Below are positions 8,030 through 22,728 of a stretch of DNA of 64,000 bases, in pieces (position 1 is the stretch's first letter; each line of letters starts with the position of its first letter). Both the position numbers and the translations under genes were made by a program. This stretch comes from Nocardioides sp. GY 10113 (GTDB lineage Bacteria; Actinomycetota; Actinomycetes; Propionibacteriales; Nocardioidaceae). The notes under the pieces were generated by a model, which made no database searches, was not told the DNA's origin, and saw nothing but the letters and a program-made list of their open reading frames with translations. The stretch covers positions 62,001-126,000 of the forward strand of contig NZ_STGK01000002.1 of NCBI RefSeq assembly GCF_004919105.1. Reading direction: 5' to 3'.

Positions 8030-8870
8030 CTTCTTCGTCCACTCCCAGGTAGGCGGCGATGACCGCCGGGTTGTCGCGGATCTCGGAGGGGCGACCCTCC
8101 GCGATCTTGCGTCCGAACTCGAGCACCACGATCCGGTCGGTGACGCCCATGACCAGCTTCATGTCGTGCTCGATGAGCAGCACGGTGTAGCCCTGGTCGC
8201 GCACCTTGCGGATCAGCTCCATGAGCTGCACCTTCTCGGCCGGGTTGAAGCCGGCGGCCGGCTCGTCCAGGCAGATCAGCTTGGGCTCCGTCGCCATCGC
8301 GCGGGCGATCTCGAGCCGCCGCTGGTCACCGTAGGAGAGGTTCGAGGCCAGCTCGTCGGCCTTGTCCACGATGCCCATGAAGCGCAGCAGCTCCATCGCA
8401 CGGCGGTGGCCGCGCTCCTCCTCCTGACGATGCCGCGGGAGCCGGAACAACGCGCTGAGCATGCCGGTCCGGTGCTGGGCGTCGGTGCCGACCAGCACGT
8501 TCTCCAACGCCGTCATCGTCGGGAACAGACGGATGTTCTGGAAGGTGCGGGCGATCCCCTTCTGGGTGATCTTGTGCTTCTTCAGCCCGACGACCGACTC
8601 ACCCTCGAACACGATGTCGCCGCTGGTCGGCTTGTAGACCCCGGTGACCGCGTTGAAGCAGGTCGTCTTGCCGGCACCGTTGGGGCCGATCAGGCCGAGG
8701 ATCTCGCCCTCCTGGATCTGGAACGACACGTCGTCGAGGGCCGTCAGGCCACCGAACTTCAGGGTCAGGTGCCGCACATCCAGCACCACCGCGCCGTCCT
8801 TGACGGCCGGATCCACAGCACTCAGCGTCTCGGCCCCGTTCGTGCCGTACGCAGGGGTCTCCTCAGACAC
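8019..8870 (-). CDS. livG: Branched-chain amino acid ABC transporter, ATP-binding protein LivG
   Basis: The 283-residue ATPase has Walker A GPNGAGKTT, signature LSYGDQRR, Walker B LICLDEPAAGFNP and the switch LIEHDMKLV. The AAGxNP and IEHDM pairing is characteristic of LivG. GTG 8870 is preferred over ATG 8900 because GGGGGAGAGGAG sits at the right distance before it. The start then overlaps the livM stop by 8 bp. An N-terminal tail of about 25 residues precedes the ATPase fold. Confidence 0.9.
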   Translation of the reverse strand: MSEETPAYGTNGAETLSAVDPAVKDGAVVLDVRHLTLKFGGLTALDDVSFQIQEGEILGLIGPNGAGKTTCFNAVTGVYKPTSGDIVFEGESVVGLKKHKITQKGIARTFQNIRLFPTMTALENVLVGTDAQHRTGMLSALFRLPRHRQEEERGHRRAMELLRFMGIVDKADELASNLSYGDQRRLEIARAMATEPKLICLDEPAAGFNPAEKVQLMELIRKVRDQGYTVLLIEHDMKLVMGVTDRIVVLEFGRKIAEGRPSEIRDNPAVIAAYLGVDEEDAS

Positions 8871-9996
8871 GGGCGTTCTCCTCTCCCCCGGAACCGTCAT
8901 GACCTTCCTCGAGGTCCTCCAGCTCCTGCTCCATGTGCTTGGCACGCACCGTGCGCTTCGGCGGCAGCAGGCCCTCCGGACGCAGCGCGGCGAGCGCCAC
9001 CAGCGCGAGGCCGAACGCCAGCACCCGGAAGTCGTCGAACTCCCGGAACCGCTGCGGCAGGTAGGCGACCAGGATCGCGCCGATGAGCACGCCCCACCGG
9101 TTGCCCTGGCCGCCGACGACGACCGCCGCCAGGAACAGGATCGAGTAGAGCAGCAGGAACGACTGCGGATTGATGAACCCCTGGCGGGTGGCGTAGAGGC
9201 CGCCGGCGAGACCGCCGACGAACGCACCGGTCGCGAACGCGAGCAGCTTGAACTTGAAGGTCGGCACGCCCATCAGCTCGGCGGCGTCCTCGTCCTCGCG
9301 GGTAGCCTCCCAGGCCCGACCGACCCGGCTGTTCTTGATCAGGATGTCGGCGATGAGCACCAGGATGACCGCGGTCAGCGCCATCCAGTAGTAGGGGATC
9401 TGGTCCAGCACGCCGAACTTGAGGAACGTCGTGGTGTCCTTCGTGTCGACCAGGACCGTGCCGTCGCCCCAGAACAGGTGCGGGATGTCGAACCAGCCCT
9501 CGTCGCCGCCGAGGCTCGGCGGCTTCACGACGCCCGGGATGCCCTTGGAGGCACCGAGCCACTCCGTGTTGACCGCGACGAGACGGATGATCTCACCGAA
9601 GCCGAGGGTCACGATCGCCAGGTAGTCGCCGCGCACCCGCAGGGTCGGCCAGCCGAGCAGGACGCCCGAGAGCATCGCCACGACGACACCGGCCGGGATC
9701 GCGAGCAGCAGCGGCCAGCTGGCGTGGAACGAGGTGAGGATCGCCACCGTGTAGGCGCCGATCGCGTAGAAGCCGACGTAGCCGAGGTCCAGCAGGCCGG
9801 CGTAGCCGACCACGATGTTCAGCCCCAGCGCGACCAGGCCGTAGATCGAGACCGTGAACAGCACGCCGCCGAAGTCGACCCCGGGGGTCGAGATGAACGG
9901 CGGCTCGAGCAGCGGCAGGGCGTAGGCCAGCAGCGCCAGCAGGGCCCAGACCACGATCTTGACCGGCGTGGGGAACGCGCTCCACTTCGCCATCAT
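8863..9996 (-). CDS. livM: Branched-chain amino acid ABC transporter, permease LivM
   Basis: This 377-residue inner-membrane permease has about eight to ten hydrophobic helices. The LivM/BPD_transp_2 core is seen in GYAGLLDLGYVGFYAIGAY and in the cytoplasmic EDEDAAELMGVPTFKFKLLAF coupling region (key residues EDEDAAELMG). ATG 9996 forms an ATGA overlap with the livH stop; a second ATG follows directly. The C-terminus has a charged, Glu-rich tail of about 30 residues (EQELEDLEEGHDG) beyond the last helix. Confidence 0.92.
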   Translation of the reverse strand: MMAKWSAFPTPVKIVVWALLALLAYALPLLEPPFISTPGVDFGGVLFTVSIYGLVALGLNIVVGYAGLLDLGYVGFYAIGAYTVAILTSFHASWPLLLAIPAGVVVAMLSGVLLGWPTLRVRGDYLAIVTLGFGEIIRLVAVNTEWLGASKGIPGVVKPPSLGGDEGWFDIPHLFWGDGTVLVDTKDTTTFLKFGVLDQIPYYWMALTAVILVLIADILIKNSRVGRAWEATREDEDAAELMGVPTFKFKLLAFATGAFVGGLAGGLYATRQGFINPQSFLLLYSILFLAAVVVGGQGNRWGVLIGAILVAYLPQRFREFDDFRVLAFGLALVALAALRPEGLLPPKRTVRAKHMEQELEDLEEGHDGSGGEENARV

Positions 9997-10982
9997 GCGC
10001 GTGCCTTTCCGAGAGACTCGCCCAGCAGGCCGGTGGGCCGGAAGAGGAGGATCAGGACCAGCAGCACGAACGCGACCACGTCGCGCCACTCGCTGCCGAA
10101 CAGCGCCTGGCCCCAGTTCTCGGCGACTCCGAGCACCAGGCCGCCCAGCAGCGCGCCGCGCAGGTTGCCGATGCCGCCGAGCACCGCGGCGGTGAACGCC
10201 TTGACGCCCAGCAGGAAGCCGATGTCGTACCGGGTCACGTCGATCTTGAGCATGTAGAGGAACGCCGCCACACCCGCCATCAGACCACCGATCAGGAAGG
10301 TCATCTGCACGGTCCTGGTCGGGTTGACGCCCATCAGGGAAGCCGTCTCGGGGTCCTGCGCCGTGGCGCGGATGCCCTTGCCGAGCTTGGAGCGCCGGAC
10401 GAACTGGTCGAGCAGGACCATCATCGCGACCGCGGAGACGATCACGATGATGTCGATGCTGGAGATGGAGATCCCCAGCAGGTCGAAGCGCGGCTTGTCG
10501 ATCGCGCCGGCGATGCTGTTGTTGATCCGCGCCGCCGACACGTACTTGTCGAGCGCGTCGCCCGCGCCGAAGAACTCGGCCACGCGGTCGCGCAGGCCCA
10601 TCAGCTCGGCGAGCACGAACGAGGCACCGATCGCGGAGATCAGCGCCACCAGCCGGGGCGCGTTCCGCTTGATGAGCGGACGGTAGGCGACCCGCTCGAG
10701 GATCAGGGCGATCGTCGCCGACATCGCCATGGACGCGACCAGCGCGGCGATCAGGATCGCGATCAGGCCGATGCCGCTGGCGTCTGCCGCGTTGAAGGCG
10801 GTGATCACCCAGAACGTCGCGAAGGTGCCGTACATGAACACCTCGGAGTGCGCGAAGTTGATCAGCTGCAGCACGCCGTAGACCATCGTGTAGCCCAGCG
10901 CGATCAGCGCGTAGATCGCGCCGAAGGCGAGACCGGTGATGGTCAGCTCGGGAAGATTGTTGAAGAAGAAGTCGAAATTCAC
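9993..10982 (-). CDS. livH: Branched-chain amino acid ABC transporter, permease LivH
   Basis: The 329-residue LivH permease starts at a GTG with MNFDFFFNNLPELTITGLAFGAIYA as its N-terminal region (key segment GAIYALIALG). The family motif QLINFAHSEVFMYG follows, and a coupling loop DPETASLMGVN lies near residue 210. It is separated from the receptor gene by a hairpin at 11013-11049, which may lower its expression relative to the receptor. It pairs with LivM to form the channel. Confidence 0.92.
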   Translation of the reverse strand: MNFDFFFNNLPELTITGLAFGAIYALIALGYTMVYGVLQLINFAHSEVFMYGTFATFWVITAFNAADASGIGLIAILIAALVASMAMSATIALILERVAYRPLIKRNAPRLVALISAIGASFVLAELMGLRDRVAEFFGAGDALDKYVSAARINNSIAGAIDKPRFDLLGISISSIDIIVIVSAVAMMVLLDQFVRRSKLGKGIRATAQDPETASLMGVNPTRTVQMTFLIGGLMAGVAAFLYMLKIDVTRYDIGFLLGVKAFTAAVLGGIGNLRGALLGGLVLGVAENWGQALFGSEWRDVVAFVLLVLILLFRPTGLLGESLGKARA

Positions 10983-11012
10983 CCAGGCCTCCTGGCCCTT
11001 GGTTCCGGACAG

Positions 11013-11049
11013 GAGACGCGGCCGGGGACATCGTCCCCGGCCGCGTCTC
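11013..11049 (-). terminator. Hairpin between the receptor and permease genes of the liv operon
   Basis: A perfect 16-bp stem (11013-11028 with 11034-11049) with loop CATCG lies in the 92-bp gap after the receptor gene. In importer operons such hairpins cause partial termination or stabilise the receptor mRNA. Confidence 0.75.
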
Positions 11050-11074
11050 TTGTCATGCTGGACCGATCAGCGGA

Positions 11075-12211
11075 TCACTTGATCTCGCTGTCAGCGACGA
11101 TCGCGCCGTCCTTCACCGTGTAGGCGTAGACGTGGACGTCCGAGGGCTCACCGGTCTCGTCGAAGGTGAGCTGCTTGGTGATGCCGGGCTCGTCGTAGTC
11201 GTTGACGAAGGCCAGCATGTCCTCGCGGTTGTCGATGCCCTCGCCGATGCCGGCGAGGAAGATGCTCGCGGCGTCGTACGCCTCGGCGGCGTAGGTGCCC
11301 GCAGCCTCACCGAACTCGTCCTCGTACGCCGACGCGAACTCGGCCACGGCCGGGTCGGTGTCGGGGATGCAGGGGCAGGTGATGATGGTGCCCTCGGCGG
11401 CCTTGCCGGCGTCGAGGTAGGCCGGGTCCTTCACGCCGTCGGCGACGACGAAGACGCCGTCGAAGCCGCCGTCGCGGAGCTGGCCGACGAGGATGGTCGC
11501 CTCGGCGTAGTAGCCACCGAAGAAGACGGCGTCCGGCTTGTCGGACTTGACCTTGGTGACGGTCGCCGAGAAGTCGGTCTGACCGGCCTGGATGGTGTCC
11601 GTGCCGGCGACCGAGTCGCCCAGGGTGTCGGCCACGATCTCGGCCAGGCCGGCGCCGTACTCCGAGGCGTCGTCGATCACGAAGGTCGACTTGGCCTGGA
11701 CGACGTCCTGGATGTACTTCGCGGCCGCCGGGCCCTGCGTCGCGTCGTTGCCGAGCGCGCGGTGGAAGGTGTCCCAGCCGTTGGTCGACAGCGCCGGGTT
11801 GGTGGCGGACGGGCTGATGGTCGGCAGACCCGCCTCGGCGAAGATCGGGCCGGCAGCGGCCGACTCACCGGAGAACGCGGGGCCGACGACGCCGATGACC
11901 GACTCGTCACCGGCGAGCTGGGTCGCCAGGGACGGGGCCTCGTCGGGCGAGCCCTGCGAGTCGCTGATGGTGAGCTCGACCTCGCAGTCGGCGTCCTCGT
12001 TGTACTGGTCCACGGCGAGCTGCGCGCCCTGGATGATCGGCTTGCCGAGACCCGCCGCGGGGCCCGTCTCCGGGCCGAAGAAGGCGAGCTTGAGGTCGCA
12101 CGCGGCGTCGCTGCTGCCGCCCTCGCTGTCCTCCGTGGTACCGCACGCCGTCATGGACAGGCTGAGGGCAAGTGCCGCCGCGCCCAGTCCGAATACCTTG
12201 TTTCGCCTCAA
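11075..12211 (-). CDS. Branched-chain amino acid ABC transporter, substrate-binding lipoprotein LivK-like
   Basis: This 378-residue type I periplasmic-binding receptor has signal MRRNKVFGLGAAALALSLSMTAC-type topology with the lipobox MTAC at about residue 23. The mature part shows LAFFGPETGPAAGLG and a VIGVVGPAFSGES cleft segment typical of leucine/amide receptors. The start is an unusual TTG at 12211; no better ATG or GTG gives a charged n-region. The leader is long, with about 216 bp to the next gene. An AT-richer segment at about 12338-12356 may contain the promoter. Ligand may be leucine, isoleucine, valine or a related amide. Confidence 0.88.
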   Translation of the reverse strand: MRRNKVFGLGAAALALSLSMTACGTTEDSEGGSSDAACDLKLAFFGPETGPAAGLGKPIIQGAQLAVDQYNEDADCEVELTISDSQGSPDEAPSLATQLAGDESVIGVVGPAFSGESAAAGPIFAEAGLPTISPSATNPALSTNGWDTFHRALGNDATQGPAAAKYIQDVVQAKSTFVIDDASEYGAGLAEIVADTLGDSVAGTDTIQAGQTDFSATVTKVKSDKPDAVFFGGYYAEATILVGQLRDGGFDGVFVVADGVKDPAYLDAGKAAEGTIITCPCIPDTDPAVAEFASAYEDEFGEAAGTYAAEAYDAASIFLAGIGEGIDNREDMLAFVNDYDEPGITKQLTFDETGEPSDVHVYAYTVKDGAIVADSEIK

Positions 12212-12427
12212 GACGATCCCGCTTCCTTACTCGGTCCGTGAGCAACGCTCGTGCCCACGAAGGAGGTTTCCTGGCGCGGAACGTACACCGGCAGGGAGGC
12301 GCCTGTAAGCAGCTCACACGCCGAAGGGACGAATCATGATCGTTCTGTTACATAAGCCGGCGGGCAGACCAAATCCGGACCGGTGTGACGCTCGCCCCTG
12401 CCCGTGCTCGGCGGGGGCCGTCGGCGC

Positions 12428-13048
12428 TCAGCCGGGTGCGCCGGGGACGCCGTGCGTGACCACGCCCTCGGCCACCTCGCGCATGGACATCCGCAGGTCC
12501 ATCGCGGTCTTCTGGATCCAGCGGAAGGCCTCCGGCTCGGTGAGCGACAGCTTCTCCTGCAGGATCCCCTTGGCCCGGTCGACCGCCTTGCGGGTCTCGA
12601 GCCGCTCCTTGAGGTCGGTCACCTCACGCTCCAGCTGGGCGATCTCGGCGAACCGGCTGACCGCCATCTCGATCGCCGGCACCAGGTCCGACTGGCTGAA
12701 CGGCTTGACCAGGTACGACATCGCGCCGGCCTCGCGCGCCCGCTCCACCAGGTCACGCTGGGAGAAGGCGGTCAGCATCACCACGGGTGCGATCCGCTGC
12801 CCCGCGATCGCCTCAGCGGCCGCGATCCCGTCCAGCACGGGCATCTTCACGTCCAGGATCACCAGGTCCGGACGGAGCCGCTCGGCCAGCTCGATCGCCT
12901 TCGCGCCGTCGGCGGCCTGGCCGACGACGTCGTACCCCTCCTCGACGAGCATCTCGGCGAGGTCCATCCGGATCAGGGTCTCGTCCTCGGCGATGACGAC
13001 GGTGCGGGCCGGCGTGGAGGACGGGGAGGTCGGGGCTGCTTCGGTCAC
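12428..13048 (-). CDS. pdtaR: ANTAR-domain response regulator, PdtaR type
   Basis: The 206-residue protein has an N-terminal receiver domain (about residues 15-130) with acidic EDE at 21-23, phospho-acceptor Asp66 in LVILDVKMP and Lys115 in LVKPF. A short coiled-coil and a C-terminal ANTAR domain follow (AKGILQEKLSLTEPEAFRWIQ, key residues AKGILQ and AFRWIQ). ANTAR domains bind paired hairpins in mRNA and prevent termination. It matches mycobacterial PdtaR, partner of the sensor kinase PdtaS, which is not in this window. GTG 13048 is chosen over GTG 13075 because TAGCCT ends 7 bases before it, fitting a leaderless mRNA. The receptor-kinase signal is unknown here. Confidence 0.88.
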   Translation of the reverse strand: MTEAAPTSPSSTPARTVVIAEDETLIRMDLAEMLVEEGYDVVGQAADGAKAIELAERLRPDLVILDVKMPVLDGIAAAEAIAGQRIAPVVMLTAFSQRDLVERAREAGAMSYLVKPFSQSDLVPAIEMAVSRFAEIAQLEREVTDLKERLETRKAVDRAKGILQEKLSLTEPEAFRWIQKTAMDLRMSMREVAEGVVTHGVPGAPG

Positions 13049-13055
13049 GTCGCCA

Positions 13056-13061
13056 AGGCTA
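13056..13061 (-). promoter_or_regulatory. Probable -10 box (TAGCCT) for pdtaR, leaderless
   Basis: On the minus strand TAGCCT is followed by 7 bases and then GTG 13048. It supports the shorter pdtaR start. Confidence 0.45.
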
Positions 13062-13166
13062 ACGGCCCTGCCCACGGCGGCGCAGGTGACTTCGAGTGCC
13101 CCCGGTCACCCCCCACCCCGGGCCGATGCCGTCGCCGCCGGGCCGTTGGGCTAACGTTCCCTGCGC

Positions 13167-13239
13167 GCCCCGGTAGCCCAACGGCAGAGGCAGTGGTCTC
13201 AAACACCATCCAGTGTGAGTTCGAATCTCACCCGGGGCA
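13167..13239 (+). tRNA. tRNA with anticodon CAA (Leu, UUG) but short class I variable loop
   Basis: The 73-nt cloverleaf is complete. The acceptor stem is GCCCCGG (13167-13173) with CCGGGGC (13232-13238) and discriminator A13239. The anticodon stem GTGGT/ACCAT closes the loop CTCAAAC with anticodon CAA at 13200-13202. The T-arm GTGAG-TTCGAAT-CTCAC is perfect. The D-arm has a three-pair stem and a loop (CAACGGCAGA) like leucine tRNAs, and A73 also fits leucine. The variable region is only 5 nt (13210-13214), whereas bacterial leucine tRNAs have a long extra arm. CCA is not encoded. Charging identity is therefore uncertain. Confidence 0.88.
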
Positions 13240-13279
13240 CCCGTTCCACTCCCCCGCCGCGGCCCTCGGCCCGGCCGCG

Positions 13280-14740
<1,461 letters not shown>

Positions 14741-14746
14741 GGGAGC

Positions 14747-14752
14747 AGCCTA
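14747..14752 (-). promoter_or_regulatory. Probable -10 box (TAGGCT) for pyk, leaderless
   Basis: Minus-strand TAGGCT is followed by GCTCCC and then GTG 14740, placing the expected transcription start on the start codon. Confidence 0.5.
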
Positions 14753-14814
14753 TCGGTCCCGGGTTGGAACGTTCAGAGCGCCGCTCGACGGCTCCGTGCA
14801 CGCTGCGAAAACGA

Positions 14815-14849
14815 CCGCGAGTCGGCAGAGGATCTCTGCCGACTCGCGG
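14815..14849 (-). terminator. Terminator of the gltBD operon with T-tract
   Basis: A 16-bp perfect stem (14815-14830 with 14834-14849) with a 3-base loop lies 13 bases past the gltD stop. On the minus strand it is followed within 2 bases by TCGTTTTCG, one of the few T-tracts in the window. Confidence 0.88.
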
Positions 14850-14862
14850 TGGGGCGCGGTGG

Positions 14863-16324
14863 TCAGACCACCAGCGGGCGGGCCGTCGGCGGGATCGGCG
14901 CCGGCAGCGTCGTGGCCCCGGTGAGGAACTCGTCCACCGCGGCGGCCGCCGAGCGGCCCTCGGCGATCGCCCACACGATCAGCGACTGGCCGCGGCCGGC
15001 GTCGCCGGCGACGAAGACGCCCGGGACCGAGGACTGGTAGCCCTTGTCGCGAGCGACGTTGCCGCGCGGGTCCAGCTCGACGCCGAGCTGCTCCACCAGG
15101 CCGGGCTGCTCCGGACCGACGAAGCCCATGGCGAACAGGACCAGGTCGGCCGGGATCTCGCGCTCGGTGCCTGCGATCTCGGTCAGCCGCCCCTCGACGA
15201 ACTCCACGTCGACCAGGCGCAGCGCCCGCACGTTGCCCTCCCCGTCGCCGAGGAACTCCTGGGTGGAGACCGCGTAGACGCGTTCGCCGCCCTCCTCGTG
15301 CGCGGAGGAGACCCGGAAGATCATCGGGTACGTCGGCCACGGCTGGCCCGCGGGTCGCTCCTCGGTGGGCTGCGGCATGATCTCCAGCTGCGTGATCGAC
15401 GCCGCACCCTGACGGATGGACGTGCCCAGGCAGTCGGCGCCGGTGTCACCGCCACCGATGATCACCACGTGCTTGCCGTCGGCGCGGATCTGCCCCTCGA
15501 CGCTCTCCCCCAGCGAGACGCGGTTCGCCTGCGGCAGGAACTCCATCGCTTGGTGGATGCCGTTCAGCTCCCGGCCGGGGACCGGCAGGTCGCGGGGAAC
15601 CGTGGAGCCCATCGCCAGTACGACGGCGTCGTACCGGTCCCGGAGCCGGTCACCGGTCAGGTTGCCGGTGCCGACCTCGACGCCCGAGCGGAAGATGGTG
15701 CCCTCGCGCTTCATCTGGTCCAGACGACGCTCGAGGTGCTTCTTCTCCATCTTGAACTCGGGGATGCCGTAGCGCAGCAGCCCGCCGGGCTTGTCGGCCC
15801 GCTCGTAGACAGCCACGGTGTGGCCCGCCCGGGTCAGCTGCTGGGCGGCGGCCAGGCCGGCCGGGCCCGAGCCGACGACGGCGACCGTCTTGCCCGAGAG
15901 CCACTCCGGCGGCTGCGGCCGGACGGTGCCGTCGGCCCAGGCGCGGTCGACGATCGAGACCTCGACGTTCTTGATCGTCACCGGGTCCTGGTTGATGCCG
16001 AGCACGCAGGCGGTCTCGCACGGCGCCGGGCAGAGGCGACCGGTGAACTCCGGGAAGTTGTTGGTCGCGTGCAGACGCTCGATCGCGCCCTCCCAGTCGT
16101 CACGCCAGACCAGGTCGTTCCACTCGGGGATGATGTTGCCGAGCGGGCAGCCCTGGTGGCAGAACGGGATCCCGCAGTCCATGCAGCGGCTGGCCTGGAC
16201 GTTGATGATCGGCAGCAGCGCGCGCCCGATCCCGTCGGGGTAGACCTCGTTCCAGTCCTGGACGCGCTCCTCCACGGGGCGGCGCTCAGCAACCTGCCGC
16301 CCCTCCTTGAGAAATCCTCGGGGA

Positions 16325-16332
<8 letters not shown>
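14863..16332 (-). CDS. gltD: Glutamate synthase, small subunit
   Basis: The 489-residue flavoprotein feeds NADPH electrons to the large subunit for glutamate formation from glutamine and 2-oxoglutarate. The N-terminal Fe-S region [17 protein letters not shown] and a second group, [10 protein letters not shown], are intact. The FAD-binding [13 protein letters not shown] (about residue 155) and NADPH-binding GGGDTGADC segments follow, and the C-terminal GDAGRGQSL motif contacts FAD. ATG 16332 overlaps the gltB stop by 8 bp, so the subunits are coupled. A strong terminator follows. Confidence 0.95.
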
Positions 16333-20890
<4,558 letters not shown>

Positions 20891-21024
20891 CAGAGTTCTC
20901 CCGTCGACTACGTCTGTGTCCGTCGTTCAAGGATCGGACCACAGAAGGTGGGGCGCAAGGGACGTCACTGGCCCACGCGGCGGAACCCTCACGTTACCAC
21001 CGCGTTGCAGCGCTCGGCCCGGAC

Positions 21025-22056
21025 CTACTCGGACGTGGACTCGCGACCGGGTGTGGTGCCCGTCTCACCGGTCGCGGGGCCGCCGCCACGCCCCTCGTCG
21101 GGGGCCTGGCGGCCACCCCGGGACTCCTGGGGCTGCTCGTCCTCCTCCGCCTCCGCGCTCGGCTCGCGCCCGGGCAGGTACACCGAGTCCTCCCGACCGG
21201 GGTGCGTACGGCGCGACCACTCGAAGAAGAGCGCCGCGGCCACGAACAGCACGATCGAGGTCCAGACGTTGAACCGCAGCCCCAGGACGTGCTCGAGCTG
21301 CACGTCGTCGATGCGGAGGTACTCGATCCAGCCGCGGCCGAGCGTGTAGGCCATCACGTAGACGGCCATCACGCGGCCGTAGCCGAGGCGGTAGCGACGC
21401 TCGAGCCAGAGCACCACACCGAACGCGGCCAGGTTCCACAGCGACTCGTAGAGGAACGTCGGGTGGAAGGTCGTGCCCACCTCGAACGTGCAGGTGCCCG
21501 ACCCCGCCGGGTAGTCGCAGTTGCGCGGCCAGTTCGACGGATCGATCTCCAGCCCCCAGGGCAGGTCCGTCGGACGCCCGTAGAGCTCCTGGTTGAACCA
21601 GTTGCCCCAACGGCCGATCGCCTGGGCCACGAGCACCCCCGGCGCCAGGACGTCGACCAGCGGCAGGAACCGGATCCCCTTGCTCCGCGCTCCCAGGTAG
21701 GCGCCGAGCGCGCCCAGCGCGATCGCACCCCAGATGCCGAGGCCACCGCGCCACACGTAGAGCGCGGAGATCGGGTCCTTGCCCTCCCCGAAGTACTTCT
21801 CCCAGTCCGTCGCCACGTGGTAGAGCCGGCCGCCGACCAGGCCGAACGGCACCGCCCAGATCGCGATGTCCTGGATGTCGCCGTACCGGCCACCGCGGGC
21901 CTGCCAGCGCCGCTCGCCGATCCAGATCGCGGCGACGATGCCGAGGATGATGCACAGCGCGTAGCCGCGGATCGGCACCGGGCCGAGGTACCAGACGCCC
22001 TGCGAGGGGCTCGGGATGGTCGCGGTGATGAGCCCCGCGGTGAACTCGGTCAGCAT
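21025..22056 (-). CDS. lgt: Prolipoprotein diacylglyceryl transferase
   Basis: The 343-residue membrane enzyme adds diacylglycerol to the lipobox Cys of prolipoproteins, the step before LspA (58691-59302). The signature GRWGNWFNQELYGRPT and the YVWRGGLGIWG region are present, with about seven membrane segments. A cytoplasmic C-terminal extension of about 60 Glu/Gly/Pro-rich residues follows the last helix, as in other actinobacteria. It starts 3 bp after the SCO1-type lipoprotein gene in the trp-linked series and has at least four lipoprotein substrates in this window. Confidence 0.93.
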   Translation of the reverse strand: MLTEFTAGLITATIPSPSQGVWYLGPVPIRGYALCIILGIVAAIWIGERRWQARGGRYGDIQDIAIWAVPFGLVGGRLYHVATDWEKYFGEGKDPISALYVWRGGLGIWGAIALGALGAYLGARSKGIRFLPLVDVLAPGVLVAQAIGRWGNWFNQELYGRPTDLPWGLEIDPSNWPRNCDYPAGSGTCTFEVGTTFHPTFLYESLWNLAAFGVVLWLERRYRLGYGRVMAVYVMAYTLGRGWIEYLRIDDVQLEHVLGLRFNVWTSIVLFVAAALFFEWSRRTHPGREDSVYLPGREPSAEAEEDEQPQESRGGRQAPDEGRGGGPATGETGTTPGRESTSE

Positions 22057-22059
22057 TCC

Positions 22060-22728
22060 TCAGTCCCCTTGGGTCCGGTCGTCGAGCAGCGTGTGGATGT
22101 CATCGGCGTACTCCGGCGCGGTGGTCTCCTCGTTCCAGACCACGGTCGCCTCCCCGTCCTGGAGGCCGAGCACGCTGGTGGTGTGGCCGCCGAGGTCGTA
22201 GCCGCCGGTCGGCAGCTGCTGGCCGTCGCTCACGTAGACCTTCACCGGCTTGCCGACCTCGATGATCGTGTCCAGGTCACCGGTGAGGCCGACGAACGAC
22301 GGGTCGTAGCTGTCGAGGTAGCGGCGCAGCGCCGCCTCGTCGTCGCGGGCGGGATCGGTGGTCACGAAGACCATGCCGACCCGCTCCCGGTCCTCGTCGG
22401 AGAGCCGGTTCATCGCGGCCGCCACGTTGTTCATCACCAGCGGGCACAGGTCCGGACAGTGCGTGTAGCCGAAGAAGAGCAGCGTGACCGCGTTCTCGCG
22501 GGTGTCGGTGGCCAGGGAGTACGACGCGCCGTCGGTGTCGGTGAGCGCCACGTCCGCGGCCGGCCACGGGTTGTCCAGGCGGCGGCCGGCGAAGTCCGAG
22601 CCGTCCGAGGAGCCGCAGGCCGTCGCGAGGAGCGCCAGGGCGAGCCCCAGCGCGACCGCCGCGCCTCGTGACCGGCGGCGCCCTCCGTACGGCGGCCGTC
22701 GACGTCCGGGCCGGTTCCGCTCAGGCAC
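22060..22728 (-). CDS. SCO1/SenC-type copper-binding lipoprotein
   Basis: This 222-residue thioredoxin-fold protein has a basic N-terminus, a hydrophobic segment and lipobox LATAC (Cys38). The copper ligands of the SCO family are present: Cys91 and Cys95 in THCPDLCP and His182 in GGHTTSV. SCO proteins deliver copper to the CuA site of cytochrome c oxidase outside the membrane. GTG 22728 overlaps the trpA stop by 8 bp, and lgt begins 3 bp downstream. There is no cytochrome oxidase gene nearby, so the position reflects operon capture rather than a tryptophan link. A general thiol-redox role is the alternative. Confidence 0.88.
   Translation of the reverse strand: MPERNRPGRRRPPYGGRRRSRGAAVALGLALALLATACGSSDGSDFAGRRLDNPWPAADVALTDTDGASYSLATDTRENAVTLLFFGYTHCPDLCPLVMNNVAAAMNRLSDEDRERVGMVFVTTDPARDDEAALRRYLDSYDPSFVGLTGDLDTIIEVGKPVKVYVSDGQQLPTGGYDLGGHTTSVLGLQDGEATVVWNEETTAPEYADDIHTLLDDRTQGD

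Noticed and set aside
12212..12427. GlnR-type nitrogen operator upstream of the liv receptor gene
   Set aside because: GTTAC occurs at 12347-12351 but the paired half-site spacing of a GlnR box is not found.
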